DNA of 45,393 nt from a virus: the IMG/VR virus record IMGVR_UViG_3300036945_000541, positions 1-45,393 of that record, one strand, 5' to 3'. Shown piece after piece: positions 9,701 to 15,840 of this stretch; the first letter of the stretch is position 1; every line of letters starts with the position of its first letter. Under the pieces are notes generated by a model that was not told the DNA's origin, ran no database searches, and saw nothing but the letters and a program-made list of their open reading frames with translations. Made by a program: the position numbers and the translations under genes.

Positions 9701-9842
9701 GGACGGGTCAACGCTCATTGCAACGCGGACCGTGACCAACGCCACAATTCCCGCGCCGGTCCGCCCCTTGTATTGGCGTGTTGGCGTGTTGGACGTTTGG
9801 GGGCTTGAAATGGGTCTTTCGGCGGAAGCGGTCATTCCGTGA
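6795..9842 (+). CDS. Tail tip attachment / host specificity protein (TipJ, gpJ-like)
   Basis: The product has 1015 residues, the largest protein in the window and the last gene of the structural block. The N-terminal 75 residues look like a tail-assembly leader. A strongly hydrophobic segment follows (about residues 76-100, Ile/Val/Ala-rich), as often seen in gpI/gpJ fusions. The middle section (GKVRHWPTFASRPYSRYIGN onward) is the TipJ core. From about residue 745 there are three fibronectin-III-like units with W-P-P-V-P-G, W-S-A-V-T-G and W-T-H-A-P-E signatures. The protein should form the central tip that contacts the receptor. It overlaps the NlpC/P60 gene by ATGA and runs convergent to the minus-strand block. 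Confidence 0.9.
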   Translation: MTQVFIISNPFEPFKDMKRETSIDGVSVREFLREYFGPDFNEFDRPTVCQYNGEMIMRAEWETRRFKDGDVVAFVTVPQGIELLIVAIVAIIVAIAVVLLMPDPAIPGDTTQGANSVYTLRGQSNRFRPNEPVEVVYGKVRHWPTFASRPYSRYIGNQQYQFSLFCLGQGTFDIHATQLDDTPTGDFEEIQLEIVPPGSTVNLIDSNVFTALEVSNIELLAPNEAEYLGFSGPFTVNPFETPIHRLEVDVSFPQGLYRLSDKGKLEAETVTLLFEYRLIDAGGSALGSWTTLSNPNVTRSDNTPQRITFQTAVAAGRYEVRGRRTTNKPESTRKITQARWESAKGYAQDVGSFGNVTMIAMKALATNSLNDQTSKAFNVYATRKLPTWTVGAGWGAAVATRNPIWAFCDLFRSSYGAKLETSFLDMPTLKALADTYEARNDWFDWVFDGPMGIWEAAQMILRVGRAIPIPQGSLITAVRDAPQSLPSGVFNQHNIIKGSLSKKLAMFTFQPFDGLIVEYTDPVTWKTKEVKAILPGRSGLNLDRLKLPGCTDRNRAYQEGMYLQSRREYQRKTVTFQTGLEGHIPAIFDMVSITHDTVRVGQGGMIVAYDWATNEMTLSEQVIFATENVVHKIAIRGDDGAILGTPINCVPGSAPNKVILASDPAEALDFSENRVPPLYAFGVADVWAFLGKVQSIRPLDETTVEIVCVNYLPQSYEYQDATTIAAIEKSVIRNGSNPTVANVTLSPVPDKADRVFVDWPPVPGAVSYILQTSYDDGATWNPSGNFAAPPVELGANPGTLKARVAPFALTGNVIYTVSNAYIVGSNITPPGPPAYLGTQPDFTGLTAAVQWSAVTGALGYSVGVYSSPGAVLLRTIEAGSALVASYTFTDATADGATTRAFTFKVSAYNEGGNGNETSITRSNPVPEIPTALTVGSPAGSDYPGSWTHAPEADLLEYRVYASTTSGFTADGSTLIATRTVTNATIPAPVRPLYWRVGVLDVWGLEMGLSAEAVIP

Positions 9843-10146
9843 CGCAAAACGGGCTTGCCCCGTTCCCCCCCGGAAACAAAGGCAAGCCCGCCAACATGAA
9901 GCGCAAACTTCCACCGGGGCGGCGTTCACAAACTACGCGGGGAACCTTGCCGGACCCCCCGGCGGGCGTCAATACCCGAATTCCGGCCCCGGACGCCGGG
10001 AAGGCGGCATTCCGGCGCAAATCCGCCCCTTCGGCGGGGGGACCAAAGGGGCGGACGGGGGCCGGGGGGATGTTTGGGGGGAAACTAGGAACCCAACGCC
10101 CCGGCGGTCCATCCAAGGACAAACGCCCGGACTTCGGCGGGGGCAA
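9832..10146 (-). CDS. Possible Pro/Gly-rich small protein at convergent junction
   Basis: An open frame of 104 residues on the minus strand overlaps the 3' end of the 85-residue gene by 62 bases and the end of the tip gene by 11. Codon choice in its distal half resembles the rest of the genome (TTG CGC, GAA CGC). However, it reads through the hairpin at 9850-9890, is very rich in Pro and Gly, and matches nothing I know. A plus-strand frame (GTG at 9839) is comparably open. Reported with low confidence because the region otherwise lacks a gene. Confidence 0.25.
   Translation of the reverse strand: MPPPKSGRLSLDGPPGRWVPSFPPNIPPAPVRPFGPPAEGADLRRNAAFPASGAGIRVLTPAGGSGKVPRVVCERRPGGSLRFMLAGLPLFPGGNGASPFCVTE
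9846..9890 (-). terminator. Hairpin ending the minus-strand block
   Basis: A perfect 10-bp inverted repeat, CGGGCTTGCC (9850-9859) and GGCAAGCCCG (9881-9890), with a 21-nt loop. On the minus strand the stem is followed by TTTT, so it can end minus-strand transcription just before the convergent tip gene. It may also act on the plus strand, though there is no T-tract on that side. Confidence 0.55.
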
Positions 10147-10342
10147 CTGGTTGGGTGGGGGAAATCTTCACGCCCCGGCGGCAATCCCGGACAACGCGGA
10201 CCGGATACCCGGCGGCAATCAAGGCGGCTTCAAGCTTCCATTCATCACACGCGGGCGGAAGGAAATGAAATATGTTCAAGGGCTTGGGCATTGGGTGGGA
10301 AGGTTGGCCGGGGGATTGAACCCCGGCGGGTTGTTGGTTCAA
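10085..10342 (-). CDS. Small protein of unknown function (85 aa)
   Basis: The ATG at 10342 overlaps the stop of the 182-residue gene (ATGA), showing translational coupling. The product has 85 residues. The first third is Pro/Gln-rich; a compact part follows with the pattern DEWKLEAALIAAGYPVRVVRD and then VAPAEVRAFVLGWTAGALGS. No signal peptide, metal motif or family was recognised. It is the second-last or last gene of the minus-strand replication block. The stop is a rare TAG within AACTAGGAA, a 9-mer that recurs around the DUF669-like gene. Confidence 0.6.
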   Translation of the reverse strand: MNQQPAGVQSPGQPSHPMPKPLNIFHFLPPACDEWKLEAALIAAGYPVRVVRDCRRGVKISPTQPVAPAEVRAFVLGWTAGALGS

Positions 10343-10887
10343 GCTTCGGGGCGGAATTCAAATTGCGCTTGCGGGTCAACTTGGACCTTGCGGCAACGTT
10401 TCCATTCCCCATCAACCAGTTTTTCAACGCGGACAAGGCGGACGCTTGTTGTGTCCGGGATATGGGTTCCAAGGTCCCGCGCCCAAAAGGTCCGGGAAAG
10501 GGGGCGTTCATGCGTTGCAAACCAACCGTTGCGGTCCCAAAGGGTATGAATCCCGTCCGGCTTGGAATACACGGCGGAAGCGTCCGCAATTTGACCGTGA
10601 CCGGGGAAAAGGCAAAGGGTCAAGGCGTCATCAATCATCATTTCAGACTTGAAAGAAAAGGTTGGGGATTCAAAACCGTTGGGGATATAAGTTCCCCGGA
10701 CCGCCATCAAGTCAATGTTGACGTTGAAGTAAAGGCGGACGGTATCATTTGAAACTTGAAGAATCTTGCGCCCGGCTTCGGGTTGCGGATAACTTGGGAA
10801 GTTGCAAACGGACCCATGCCGCAAGGTCATGACAAGAGGCTTGCGGGTTGGCTTGGCGGCTTCGGCGGTGTTGTTGTTGTTGGACAT
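10339..10887 (-). CDS. Protein of unknown function (182 aa) after the DNA polymerase
   Basis: The start at 10887 is ATGTCCAAC, the same start block used by many small genes of this phage. The product begins with an Asn/Ala/Lys-rich tail and continues as a globular domain with many aromatic residues and a TLWDRNGWFATHERP segment; two cysteines are far apart. No family recognised. It follows the DNA polymerase after a 74-bp gap holding a promoter-like sequence. It may therefore have its own promoter, and it is coupled by ATGA to the 85-residue gene. Confidence 0.6.
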   Translation of the reverse strand: MSNNNNTAEAAKPTRKPLVMTLRHGSVCNFPSYPQPEAGRKILQVSNDTVRLYFNVNIDLMAVRGTYIPNGFESPTFSFKSEMMIDDALTLCLFPGHGQIADASAVYSKPDGIHTLWDRNGWFATHERPLSRTFWARDLGTHIPDTTSVRLVRVEKLVDGEWKRCRKVQVDPQAQFEFRPEA

Positions 10888-10961
10888 GCCGGGACCCTAC
10901 TTCACCGGGCCGAGGGTTGGCAAGAGAAAACTTGTATCTTTTTCAAAATAATTTTTTGGGG
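10888..10961 (-). promoter_or_regulatory. Candidate promoter region, minus strand
   Basis: The gap between the polymerase stop and the ATGTCC start reads (minus strand) an A/T-rich run with TTTTGAAAAAGATACAAG, then a GC-rich leader of about 45 nt. The AAAGATACAA core resembles the AAAGATATATC and TTGATACAA elements found before other separately placed genes. Inferred from recurrence only. Confidence 0.4.
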
Positions 10962-12998
10962 TCAAAAAACAACGTCCGAAACATGCCCCCAATCCGGCCC
11001 GGCTTCGGCGTCCGCAATGACCGGAATCAAAAGCTTCATGCAATTTTCCATGATTCGTTTGATTTCCCGAAAGCCCGCTTCCGCTTCACGCCCGCCGGGG
11101 TCCGAAAAATCAAGTTCATCATGAACCGTTAGGCGTGGGACGCCGGTCACGGCAAAGACGCCGGACTTCCAACATTCCAACATTGCCAGTTTCATCATAT
11201 CGGCGGCGGACCCTTGAAGTTTCCGATTCAAAGCCTTATGCAACATTGCCCGCCGAATGTCCCCGCCGTAAGCTTGGGACGCTTGCCAGTAAGGCAAAGC
11301 CGGTGAACGTTCCCCATCGTTCCAAGCGTCCGGTTCCCACAAATCAAACCGGGACCGCCGCCCCAAGATTGTGGAAATCGTCCCATAGTTCCGCGCCTCT
11401 TCCGTGCAACTTTCCATTGTTGCTTTGGCGTAAGGCGCGGCGGAATGATACGCTTCAAAGAATTCTTCCCCTTCCGTTTCGGATAGGTTCAAGGAAGATA
11501 AAAGTTTGGGAATCCCCATCCCGTAAATCAACCCGAAGTTGATGGTCTTGATTGGCTTCCGCGAAATTTCCCGGCGCAAGATACGTTGAACCATGTCTTG
11601 CGTGTGAACATGGTAATCCGTCCGGGGGTCCCGGTTGTATTGCGCCCGCAAGTCATCCGCGCCGGGGCCGGTTGCGAAATGCGCAAGAAAGCGGTATTCA
11701 ATTTGTGAATAGTCAAACTTGACCCAACGCCTATGACCGGCGTCCGGGATGAACATTCCCCGCATTTGCGGCGCAAGTTCTTCGTCCCGGCTTGGGATGT
11801 TTTGAAGATTGGGGGTTGACGATGAAAACCGCCCGGAACGCGTCCCGCCTTCGTCCGCCCGCATTGGGTGGAACTGGCAAAAAATCTTGCCGTTGACATG
11901 GCTTCCCAAAATATAAGATTCCAGAAAGGTCCCGCGAAGTTTTGAAATCTTGCGGATTTCCCCCACCCGGTCCGCAATTTCAATTCCGGCCAATGATTCA
12001 AGAAAGGGCTTTGTGATTGACGGCTTGCGGGTCTTTTCCGTTAGGGGGTAACGTATCCCCAAACGGTCCAACGCCGGGGCCAAGCTTTCGGCGGCGTTCA
12101 CGTTCACTTGATACCCGCAAAGATGATTCAACGCGGCTTGTTCTTCGTATTCGCGGCGTTGAAGGACTTCCCGCAAGGCTTCCGCTTTCGGAAGGTCAAC
12201 GGACACGCCCGCAAAACGCATTTCAAGCAACAAGGGCAAAAGGGCGCATTCCATGTTGAACAAATCAAGCAACCCTTCCGCCCGCAAAAGGCTTTCTTGT
12301 TTTTCCCAAACCCGAAGGGGAAGGTCAACGTCACTTTCCGCGTATGGTCCCACAAGGCGGGCCGGGGTCTTGTAAAGGAATTTTCGGGCTTCACCCGTTG
12401 CCGGTCCGCCGTAAGCCGCCGCAATCCATTCGTAAAGCCTTGCTGAATCTTTCCCTTCCTTCAAGTATTTCACGCCCAAAACTTCAAGGGCGGTCCGCGC
12501 CGTTTCGTCAAGCAAGGCTTCGGCAAATTGAACGTCAATCAACCGCCCGGCAACGTTGATTCCCTCTTGCCGAAGCCAACCCAAATCATAAAGCAAATTT
12601 GCCCCAACCTTGGGTTGATGGGACCGGGAAAATTCATGTCTTGCCCAAGCAAAAACGGCGGACGGATTGCAATTCCATTCCGGTTCCATTTCATGCCGCA
12701 AGGGGAAATACCAACGCCCGCCGTCTTCGGTTCCAACGGCAAGCCCTATGACGTGACCCTTGCCACGCGCCCAACCCGGACCCTTGCCGGAAATCGTTTC
12801 CCCGAAGGGGTCCTTGAAGTCCGCAAGTTCCGGGTCCCATGTTTCAAGGTCAAATGAAAGGGTCCTTGCCGGGGCAAGGTTGGGGAAGGCAACCGGCGGC
12901 TTCCAACCAGTTGCGGGAATCGGCGGGATTTCCCGGACCCTTTCAATTTGGGGGCGTTTCGTTTCTTCCCATAGCAAGCCCAAGGCGTCTTTTCTCAT
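10962..12998 (-). CDS. DNA polymerase, family A, with 3'-5' exonuclease
   Basis: The product has 678 residues and replicates the phage genome. The exonuclease domain is intact: Exo I D50/E52 in FDLETW, Exo II in ANLLYDLG (about 133-140), Exo III in YAESDVDLPLRVW (about 219-231). Polymerase motif A is FDYSQIEYR with D429; motif B is KTINFGLIYGMG (about 484-495) with Phe at the dNTP-discriminating position; motif C is VHDELD (625-630). No 5'-3' exonuclease domain is present, as in other phage Pol A enzymes. The stop of the upstream clamp gene lies in the same TTTTTGATATATC that immediately precedes this ATG. Clamp and polymerase are therefore adjacent and presumably co-expressed. Confidence 0.95.
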   Translation of the reverse strand: MRKDALGLLWEETKRPQIERVREIPPIPATGWKPPVAFPNLAPARTLSFDLETWDPELADFKDPFGETISGKGPGWARGKGHVIGLAVGTEDGGRWYFPLRHEMEPEWNCNPSAVFAWARHEFSRSHQPKVGANLLYDLGWLRQEGINVAGRLIDVQFAEALLDETARTALEVLGVKYLKEGKDSARLYEWIAAAYGGPATGEARKFLYKTPARLVGPYAESDVDLPLRVWEKQESLLRAEGLLDLFNMECALLPLLLEMRFAGVSVDLPKAEALREVLQRREYEEQAALNHLCGYQVNVNAAESLAPALDRLGIRYPLTEKTRKPSITKPFLESLAGIEIADRVGEIRKISKLRGTFLESYILGSHVNGKIFCQFHPMRADEGGTRSGRFSSSTPNLQNIPSRDEELAPQMRGMFIPDAGHRRWVKFDYSQIEYRFLAHFATGPGADDLRAQYNRDPRTDYHVHTQDMVQRILRREISRKPIKTINFGLIYGMGIPKLLSSLNLSETEGEEFFEAYHSAAPYAKATMESCTEEARNYGTISTILGRRSRFDLWEPDAWNDGERSPALPYWQASQAYGGDIRRAMLHKALNRKLQGSAADMMKLAMLECWKSGVFAVTGVPRLTVHDELDFSDPGGREAEAGFREIKRIMENCMKLLIPVIADAEAGPDWGHVSDVVF

Positions 12999-13010
12999 GA
13001 TATATCAAAA
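12999..13010 (-). promoter_or_regulatory. GATATATC element abutting the polymerase start codon
   Basis: On the minus strand TTTTTGATATATC is followed directly by ATG; the TGA inside it is the clamp stop codon. The same TATATC-ATG junction precedes the clamp, MazG-like and DUF669-like genes. There is no Shine-Dalgarno sequence. Role unknown: translation-start element or operator. Confidence 0.4.
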
Positions 13011-14078
13011 AGGAATTTCACCGGATGCAACCAATTCATCCCAAGTTCTTTGTTCTTCGGGGGTCTTCGGGGGAAGGGGTGGGGGTGGAACGTAAGGGGC
13101 AACCGGGCCGGGGTCAATCATTCCGCCAATCACGCCCCGGACGCCTTCCCCGTAGAAAGGGACCGGGCGCGGATAGTTGGCAAAACCCACCTTGGAAGCA
13201 ACGCCACGCAAGCCCAAGATTTGCCCGGCTTGGAAGACGCCCGCGCCGGGGGACGCTGGCAAGGCAAGGGACGTTCCCGGCGCGTCCGGGCGGCTTGTGG
13301 ATACTTCCCCCGGATGAAAGCGGACCCGGTTCATTTCGTCCGTGAAGGGGGCCAACTTTTCAACGTCATTCAAAAGGGCTTCAAGGTCCGCGCCTTGGGT
13401 CCAAGGTCCCTTGAACGTTTCCGCTTCCGTGAAGATTCTTTGAAGGTCCGGCCATTTGTGAACCGTTGTTTGGCAAGCAATCCAAGCCCCGCCGGGAAGG
13501 TGGAAGGTCACTTGATGGGATTCAACTTGGACGGAATGGGGTTCAATCTTCAACCGTATCAATTCCTTGATTGCGTCCGTTGGTAAATGCGCAATGACCG
13601 GGAAGGCAACCGGCAACCAATGTTCAATGATTGATATATTGTTGGTTGCAAAGGCGGAATTGTTGACGAAAAGGACCCCACAAGCCCAAGGGCGCAATTC
13701 GTCCGTTGATACGAAGGGCAAAAGCCTTTTCAACACGGGGACGATGGGGGCGGAAAGGGGGAAGGTTTGGCCGGTGGGTTGGTTGACCGGGAAGCGGTCC
13801 GCGTCCGCGCAATCAACCGTTGACTTGAACCGCCCGGACCGGACCAGCAAACGCCCCTTGTCCAAGGTCAACGCAATGGTCCCTTCACACGCGGCAATTG
13901 CCTTGAAGAATTGCATTGCTTGGGGGGCGCAATCCAAATCAACCGGCAAGGGGGCTTGAATAGTCAATTGCCCGTTGGTTGCCGTGACCGTCCGGTTGAC
14001 AATTCGGAAATGTTGAAGCGTGGGTTGAAGGTCATTCCGACAAACCGCCGCCCGGACAAATTTCAAGGTTTCAAGCAT
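13005..14078 (-). CDS. Sliding clamp, DNA polymerase III beta-subunit homologue
   Basis: The product has 357 residues, close to the usual beta-clamp length. The N-terminus (MLETLKFVRAAVCRND, then FRIVNRTVTATNGQLTIQAP) is typical of phage-encoded beta clamps, in which a pair of strands carries a TNGxL turn. It should ring the DNA and give processivity to the adjacent family A polymerase. The C-terminal 40 residues are Pro-rich (PYVPPPPLPPKTPEEQ) and end in ASGEIPF; these could be a partner-binding tail. The start ATG follows TTATATC with no spacer, itself preceded by a strong terminator. I rate the family assignment likely, not certain. Confidence 0.75.
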   Translation of the reverse strand: MLETLKFVRAAVCRNDLQPTLQHFRIVNRTVTATNGQLTIQAPLPVDLDCAPQAMQFFKAIAACEGTIALTLDKGRLLVRSGRFKSTVDCADADRFPVNQPTGQTFPLSAPIVPVLKRLLPFVSTDELRPWACGVLFVNNSAFATNNISIIEHWLPVAFPVIAHLPTDAIKELIRLKIEPHSVQVESHQVTFHLPGGAWIACQTTVHKWPDLQRIFTEAETFKGPWTQGADLEALLNDVEKLAPFTDEMNRVRFHPGEVSTSRPDAPGTSLALPASPGAGVFQAGQILGLRGVASKVGFANYPRPVPFYGEGVRGVIGGMIDPGPVAPYVPPPPLPPKTPEEQRTWDELVASGEIPF

Positions 14079-14172
14079 GATATAAGAAAGAAAAAGCCCT
14101 TCGGGGTTCCCGGTTCCCTTCCCTTACATGTCCCGATTTGACGCAATGGGTGAAGGTGGAACCCCGAAGGGC
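14079..14172 (-). terminator. Terminator between histone-like and clamp genes
   Basis: A perfect 15-bp stem (GCCCTTCGGGGTTCC at 14096-14110, complement at 14158-14172) with a 47-nt loop. On the minus strand it is followed by TTTTTCTTTCTTATATC and then the clamp ATG. It should end the histone-like transcript. The pyrimidine tract then runs into the start-codon element, an unusual arrangement shared with the MazG-like gene. Confidence 0.75.
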
Positions 14173-14197
14173 GGATTGTTCCGGCGGACCGGAAAAG

Positions 14198-14881
14198 TTA
14201 TTTCTTGGCGGCTTTCTTGGCGGCTTTCTTCGCTGGTTTCACCGGTTCCGGCGTGTTGGCTTCAAAGGTGTTGCGCTTCGGGTAAATGCCGATTGAACGC
14301 CCCTTGACCCCATAGAACTTGCGCCAAGCGAAGTATTGGAAGGAAGCGGAATCCGGGTTGATGGGGGAAACGCCGTCCGTTCCCTTGAAGGCTTGGATTG
14401 CTTCGCGGAATTCAAAGCGGGCCGGGGGGCGTCCAAGCTTTTTCTTCAAGCCGTCGCAAAGTTCCCAAAGCTTGCGGGCTTGGGTCCCTTCGCGGGGCTT
14501 CAAGACGCCGTTTGCGGTTTCATCCCCCGGAAGGGTCCCCGCCTTGTGACCCGTGACAACCTTCAAGCCGGGCTTGATGGACCGGGCGGCGGTCTTTGTG
14601 GCAACCTTGGCCGGGACCTTCGTTGCCGCTTTTTTGGCGGTCTTTGCCGCCTTCACGGGCTTTGCCGCTTTCTTCGCGGCTTTCTTGGCCGGGGCGGGCT
14701 TGGAAGCCTTGGCGGGGGGCTTGCCGATTGCGGCGGTTGCAAGGCGTTCATGCCTTTTCACGTCCGCCGCCGTTGTCTTGACCGGGGCGGCTTTTTTTGC
14801 CTTGGCGGCTTCGCGGCGGGCTTTGTCACGGGCGGCGCGGGCTTTCTTTGAAGCTTCGCTTTCGTTTTTCTTTTCGTTCAC
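14198..14881 (-). CDS. Histone H1/Hc1-like Lys-Ala-rich DNA-binding protein
   Basis: The product has 227 residues, apparently starting at a GTG (14881). Residues 1-105 are almost entirely Lys, Ala, Pro and Thr, with repeated KKAAKKAAKP-type blocks; the last 13 residues repeat KKAAKK. Between them is a compact region of about 90 residues (TQARKLWELCDGLKKKLGRP ... FQYFAWRKFYGVKG). The tails resemble the C-terminal tail of eukaryotic H1 and bacterial Hc1/AlgP proteins, so DNA or RNA binding is very likely. The central region is conserved-looking but not recognised. It lies among replication genes, before a terminator, and may compact DNA or alter the host nucleoid. The role is inference. Confidence 0.7.
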   Translation of the reverse strand: MNEKKNESEASKKARAARDKARREAAKAKKAAPVKTTAADVKRHERLATAAIGKPPAKASKPAPAKKAAKKAAKPVKAAKTAKKAATKVPAKVATKTAARSIKPGLKVVTGHKAGTLPGDETANGVLKPREGTQARKLWELCDGLKKKLGRPPARFEFREAIQAFKGTDGVSPINPDSASFQYFAWRKFYGVKGRSIGIYPKRNTFEANTPEPVKPAKKAAKKAAKK

Positions 14882-14910
14882 TGGTTTGGTTCCTTGTTGG
14901 GGGTTGTTGT

Positions 14911-14921
14911 ATCAATAGAAA
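14911..14921 (-). promoter_or_regulatory. TTGATACAA element before the histone-like gene
   Basis: On the minus strand the leader of the histone-like gene reads TATTGATACAACAAC about 25-30 nt before the GTG start. TTGATACAA also occurs at the stop codons 25528 and 37605, each time ahead of a separately placed gene. It is a candidate variant of the TTGATATATCAA element. Confidence 0.3.
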
Positions 14922-14928
14922 GGGGGCT

Positions 14929-15069
14929 TCACTTCCAAAGGGCTTGCGCCTCTTCAATGGCGGCGTTGCGGCTTTGGTTGGCTTCGTCCTTCAAGGACGT
15001 TCCGGGTTTGACGGTTGCCACAAAGTAAAGGGCGGCAACGGCGGCAAGGATGACAAGGGCGGTTTTCAT
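14929..15069 (-). CDS. Small single-pass membrane protein (46 aa)
   Basis: A 46-residue frame from ATG at 15069 to TGA at 14929. It begins MKTALVILAAVAALYFVATV, a near-perfect membrane helix or uncleaved signal anchor, followed by a hydrophilic tail (LKDEANQSRNAAIEEAQALW) of amphipathic helical character. Its leader starts with TTGACATATCAA (15113-15124) and shares the following CCCGGCGG with the leader of the next upstream gene. The function is unknown; small membrane peptides of this kind in phages can act on the host envelope. Confidence 0.6.
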   Translation of the reverse strand: MKTALVILAAVAALYFVATVKPGTSLKDEANQSRNAAIEEAQALWK

Positions 15070-15087
15070 GGGTGGGGTGAAGTGGGG

Positions 15088-15108
15088 GCGGGGGGATGGA
15101 ACCCCCGC
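15088..15108. repeat. Hairpin in leader of 46-aa gene
   Basis: GCGGGGG (15088-15094) pairs with CCCCCGC (15102-15108). The minus-strand reading GGCGGGGGTTCCATCC resembles the hairpin at 26789-26809, suggesting a reused leader structure. Confidence 0.5.
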
Positions 15109-15112
15109 CGGG

Positions 15113-15124
15113 TTGATATGTCAA
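15113..15124 (-). promoter_or_regulatory. Palindromic element TTGATATGTCAA (variant)
   Basis: One mismatch from the recurrent palindrome TTGATATATCAA. On the minus strand its TGA is the stop codon of the 132-residue gene, and it opens the leader of the 46-residue gene. Confidence 0.5.
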
Positions 15125-15519
15125 GAAACAATGAAGGGGGCAAGTCCAACCAATGCTTTGCGCATGGACTTGGGGAAGGTCAAGGACGTGTGAAACGTGA
15201 TTCTTTCTTTCGTGACAATGGCAAGCGTGAAGTCCGAATCGTCCAAGCAAGAAATGAAGGGGTCAAACGTATTCAAGACCCGCAAGCCGTCCGCGCAATC
15301 AACGATGAAACGAATTTCCCCGTCTTCGCAAAGCCAAGCTTCCTTGACGGCGGCAAAGTGGCGGTTGGGTTGTTCAAGTTCCTTTGCCTTTTGGCGGGCG
15401 GAAGCGGGGTTGTATTCAATGTCAATCCCGGAAGCTTCAAGGGCTTCAAGGACCGTTGGGAATGTTGCGGTGATTGCAATGATTTTCAAACTGGCGGCGG
15501 TTGGCGTTGTGTTGGACAT
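15121..15519 (-). CDS. Protein of unknown function (132 aa)
   Basis: The start at 15519 (ATGTCCAACACA) is preferred over the longer frame. It matches the start block of other small genes, and the palindrome TTGATATATCAA lies 23 nt upstream. The leader (ending TATTCCTTTTGC before ATGTCC) is nearly identical to that of the gene at 27181. The protein is an alpha/beta type with EIRFIVDCADGLRVL and FTLAIVTKERITFH segments; no motif or family recognised. It lies between the Cys-rich gene and the 46-residue membrane protein. Confidence 0.6.
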   Translation of the reverse strand: MSNTTPTAASLKIIAITATFPTVLEALEASGIDIEYNPASARQKAKELEQPNRHFAAVKEAWLCEDGEIRFIVDCADGLRVLNTFDPFISCLDDSDFTLAIVTKERITFHTSLTFPKSMRKALVGLAPFIVS

Positions 15520-15542
15520 GCAAAAGGAATACTTCCGCCGGG

Positions 15543-15554
15543 TTGATATATCAA
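15543..15554 (-). promoter_or_regulatory. Palindromic element TTGATATATCAA
   Basis: Exact copy of the recurrent 12-bp palindrome, 23 nt before the ATGTCC start of the 132-residue gene on the minus strand. It is followed by CCCGGCGG, as in the leader of the 46-residue gene. Confidence 0.55.
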
Positions 15555-15615
15555 GCGAATTCTTCAATCTTTTTGATATTTCTTTTCCGCCTTTGATTTT
15601 CAACGCTTTACGGGG

Positions 15616-15840
15616 TCAAAAAGGAACCGGGTCAAACGCCGGACACGCTTCAACAATAGTCCGGGCCGGGGGCCGGGCGTTCCACTTGCCGCAAATTTCG
15701 GTTTGCTCATTGAAAAAGTGACAATCAAGACACGTCTTGCCCCAACCTTGCTTTTCAATGACCAGTTGCCCAACGCGGGCAAACAAGGTTTCAAGGGAAG
15801 CGGTTTCTTGCGGGGTCAATTTGATTGCGGGGTTGTTCAT
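15616..15840 (-). CDS. Small Cys-rich, possibly zinc-binding protein (74 aa)
   Basis: The product has 74 residues; its ATG overlaps the helicase stop (ATGA). Four cysteines (C37, C40, C50, C66) in a CxxC-x9-C-x15-C pattern could bind zinc, with aromatic residues around them (CLDCHFFNEQTEIC). The N-terminal half is a predicted amphipathic helix. Coupling to the helicase suggests an accessory role in replication or recombination. No family recognised. Confidence 0.6.
   Translation of the reverse strand: MNNPAIKLTPQETASLETLFARVGQLVIEKQGWGKTCLDCHFFNEQTEICGKWNARPPARTIVEACPAFDPVPF

Noticed and set aside
9778-10752. Long plus-strand open frames (324 and 236 codons) downstream of the tip gene
   Set aside because: They run antisense through the 182- and 85-residue minus-strand genes, which have better starts (ATGTCC, ATGA coupling) and normal composition. 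The plus products are Gly/Arg/Pro low complexity, as expected of antisense frames in this codon bias.
14336-15546. Plus-strand Cys/Gly-rich frames over the histone-like gene
   Set aside because: Antisense of Lys/Ala repeats produces long open frames by chance; no independent support.
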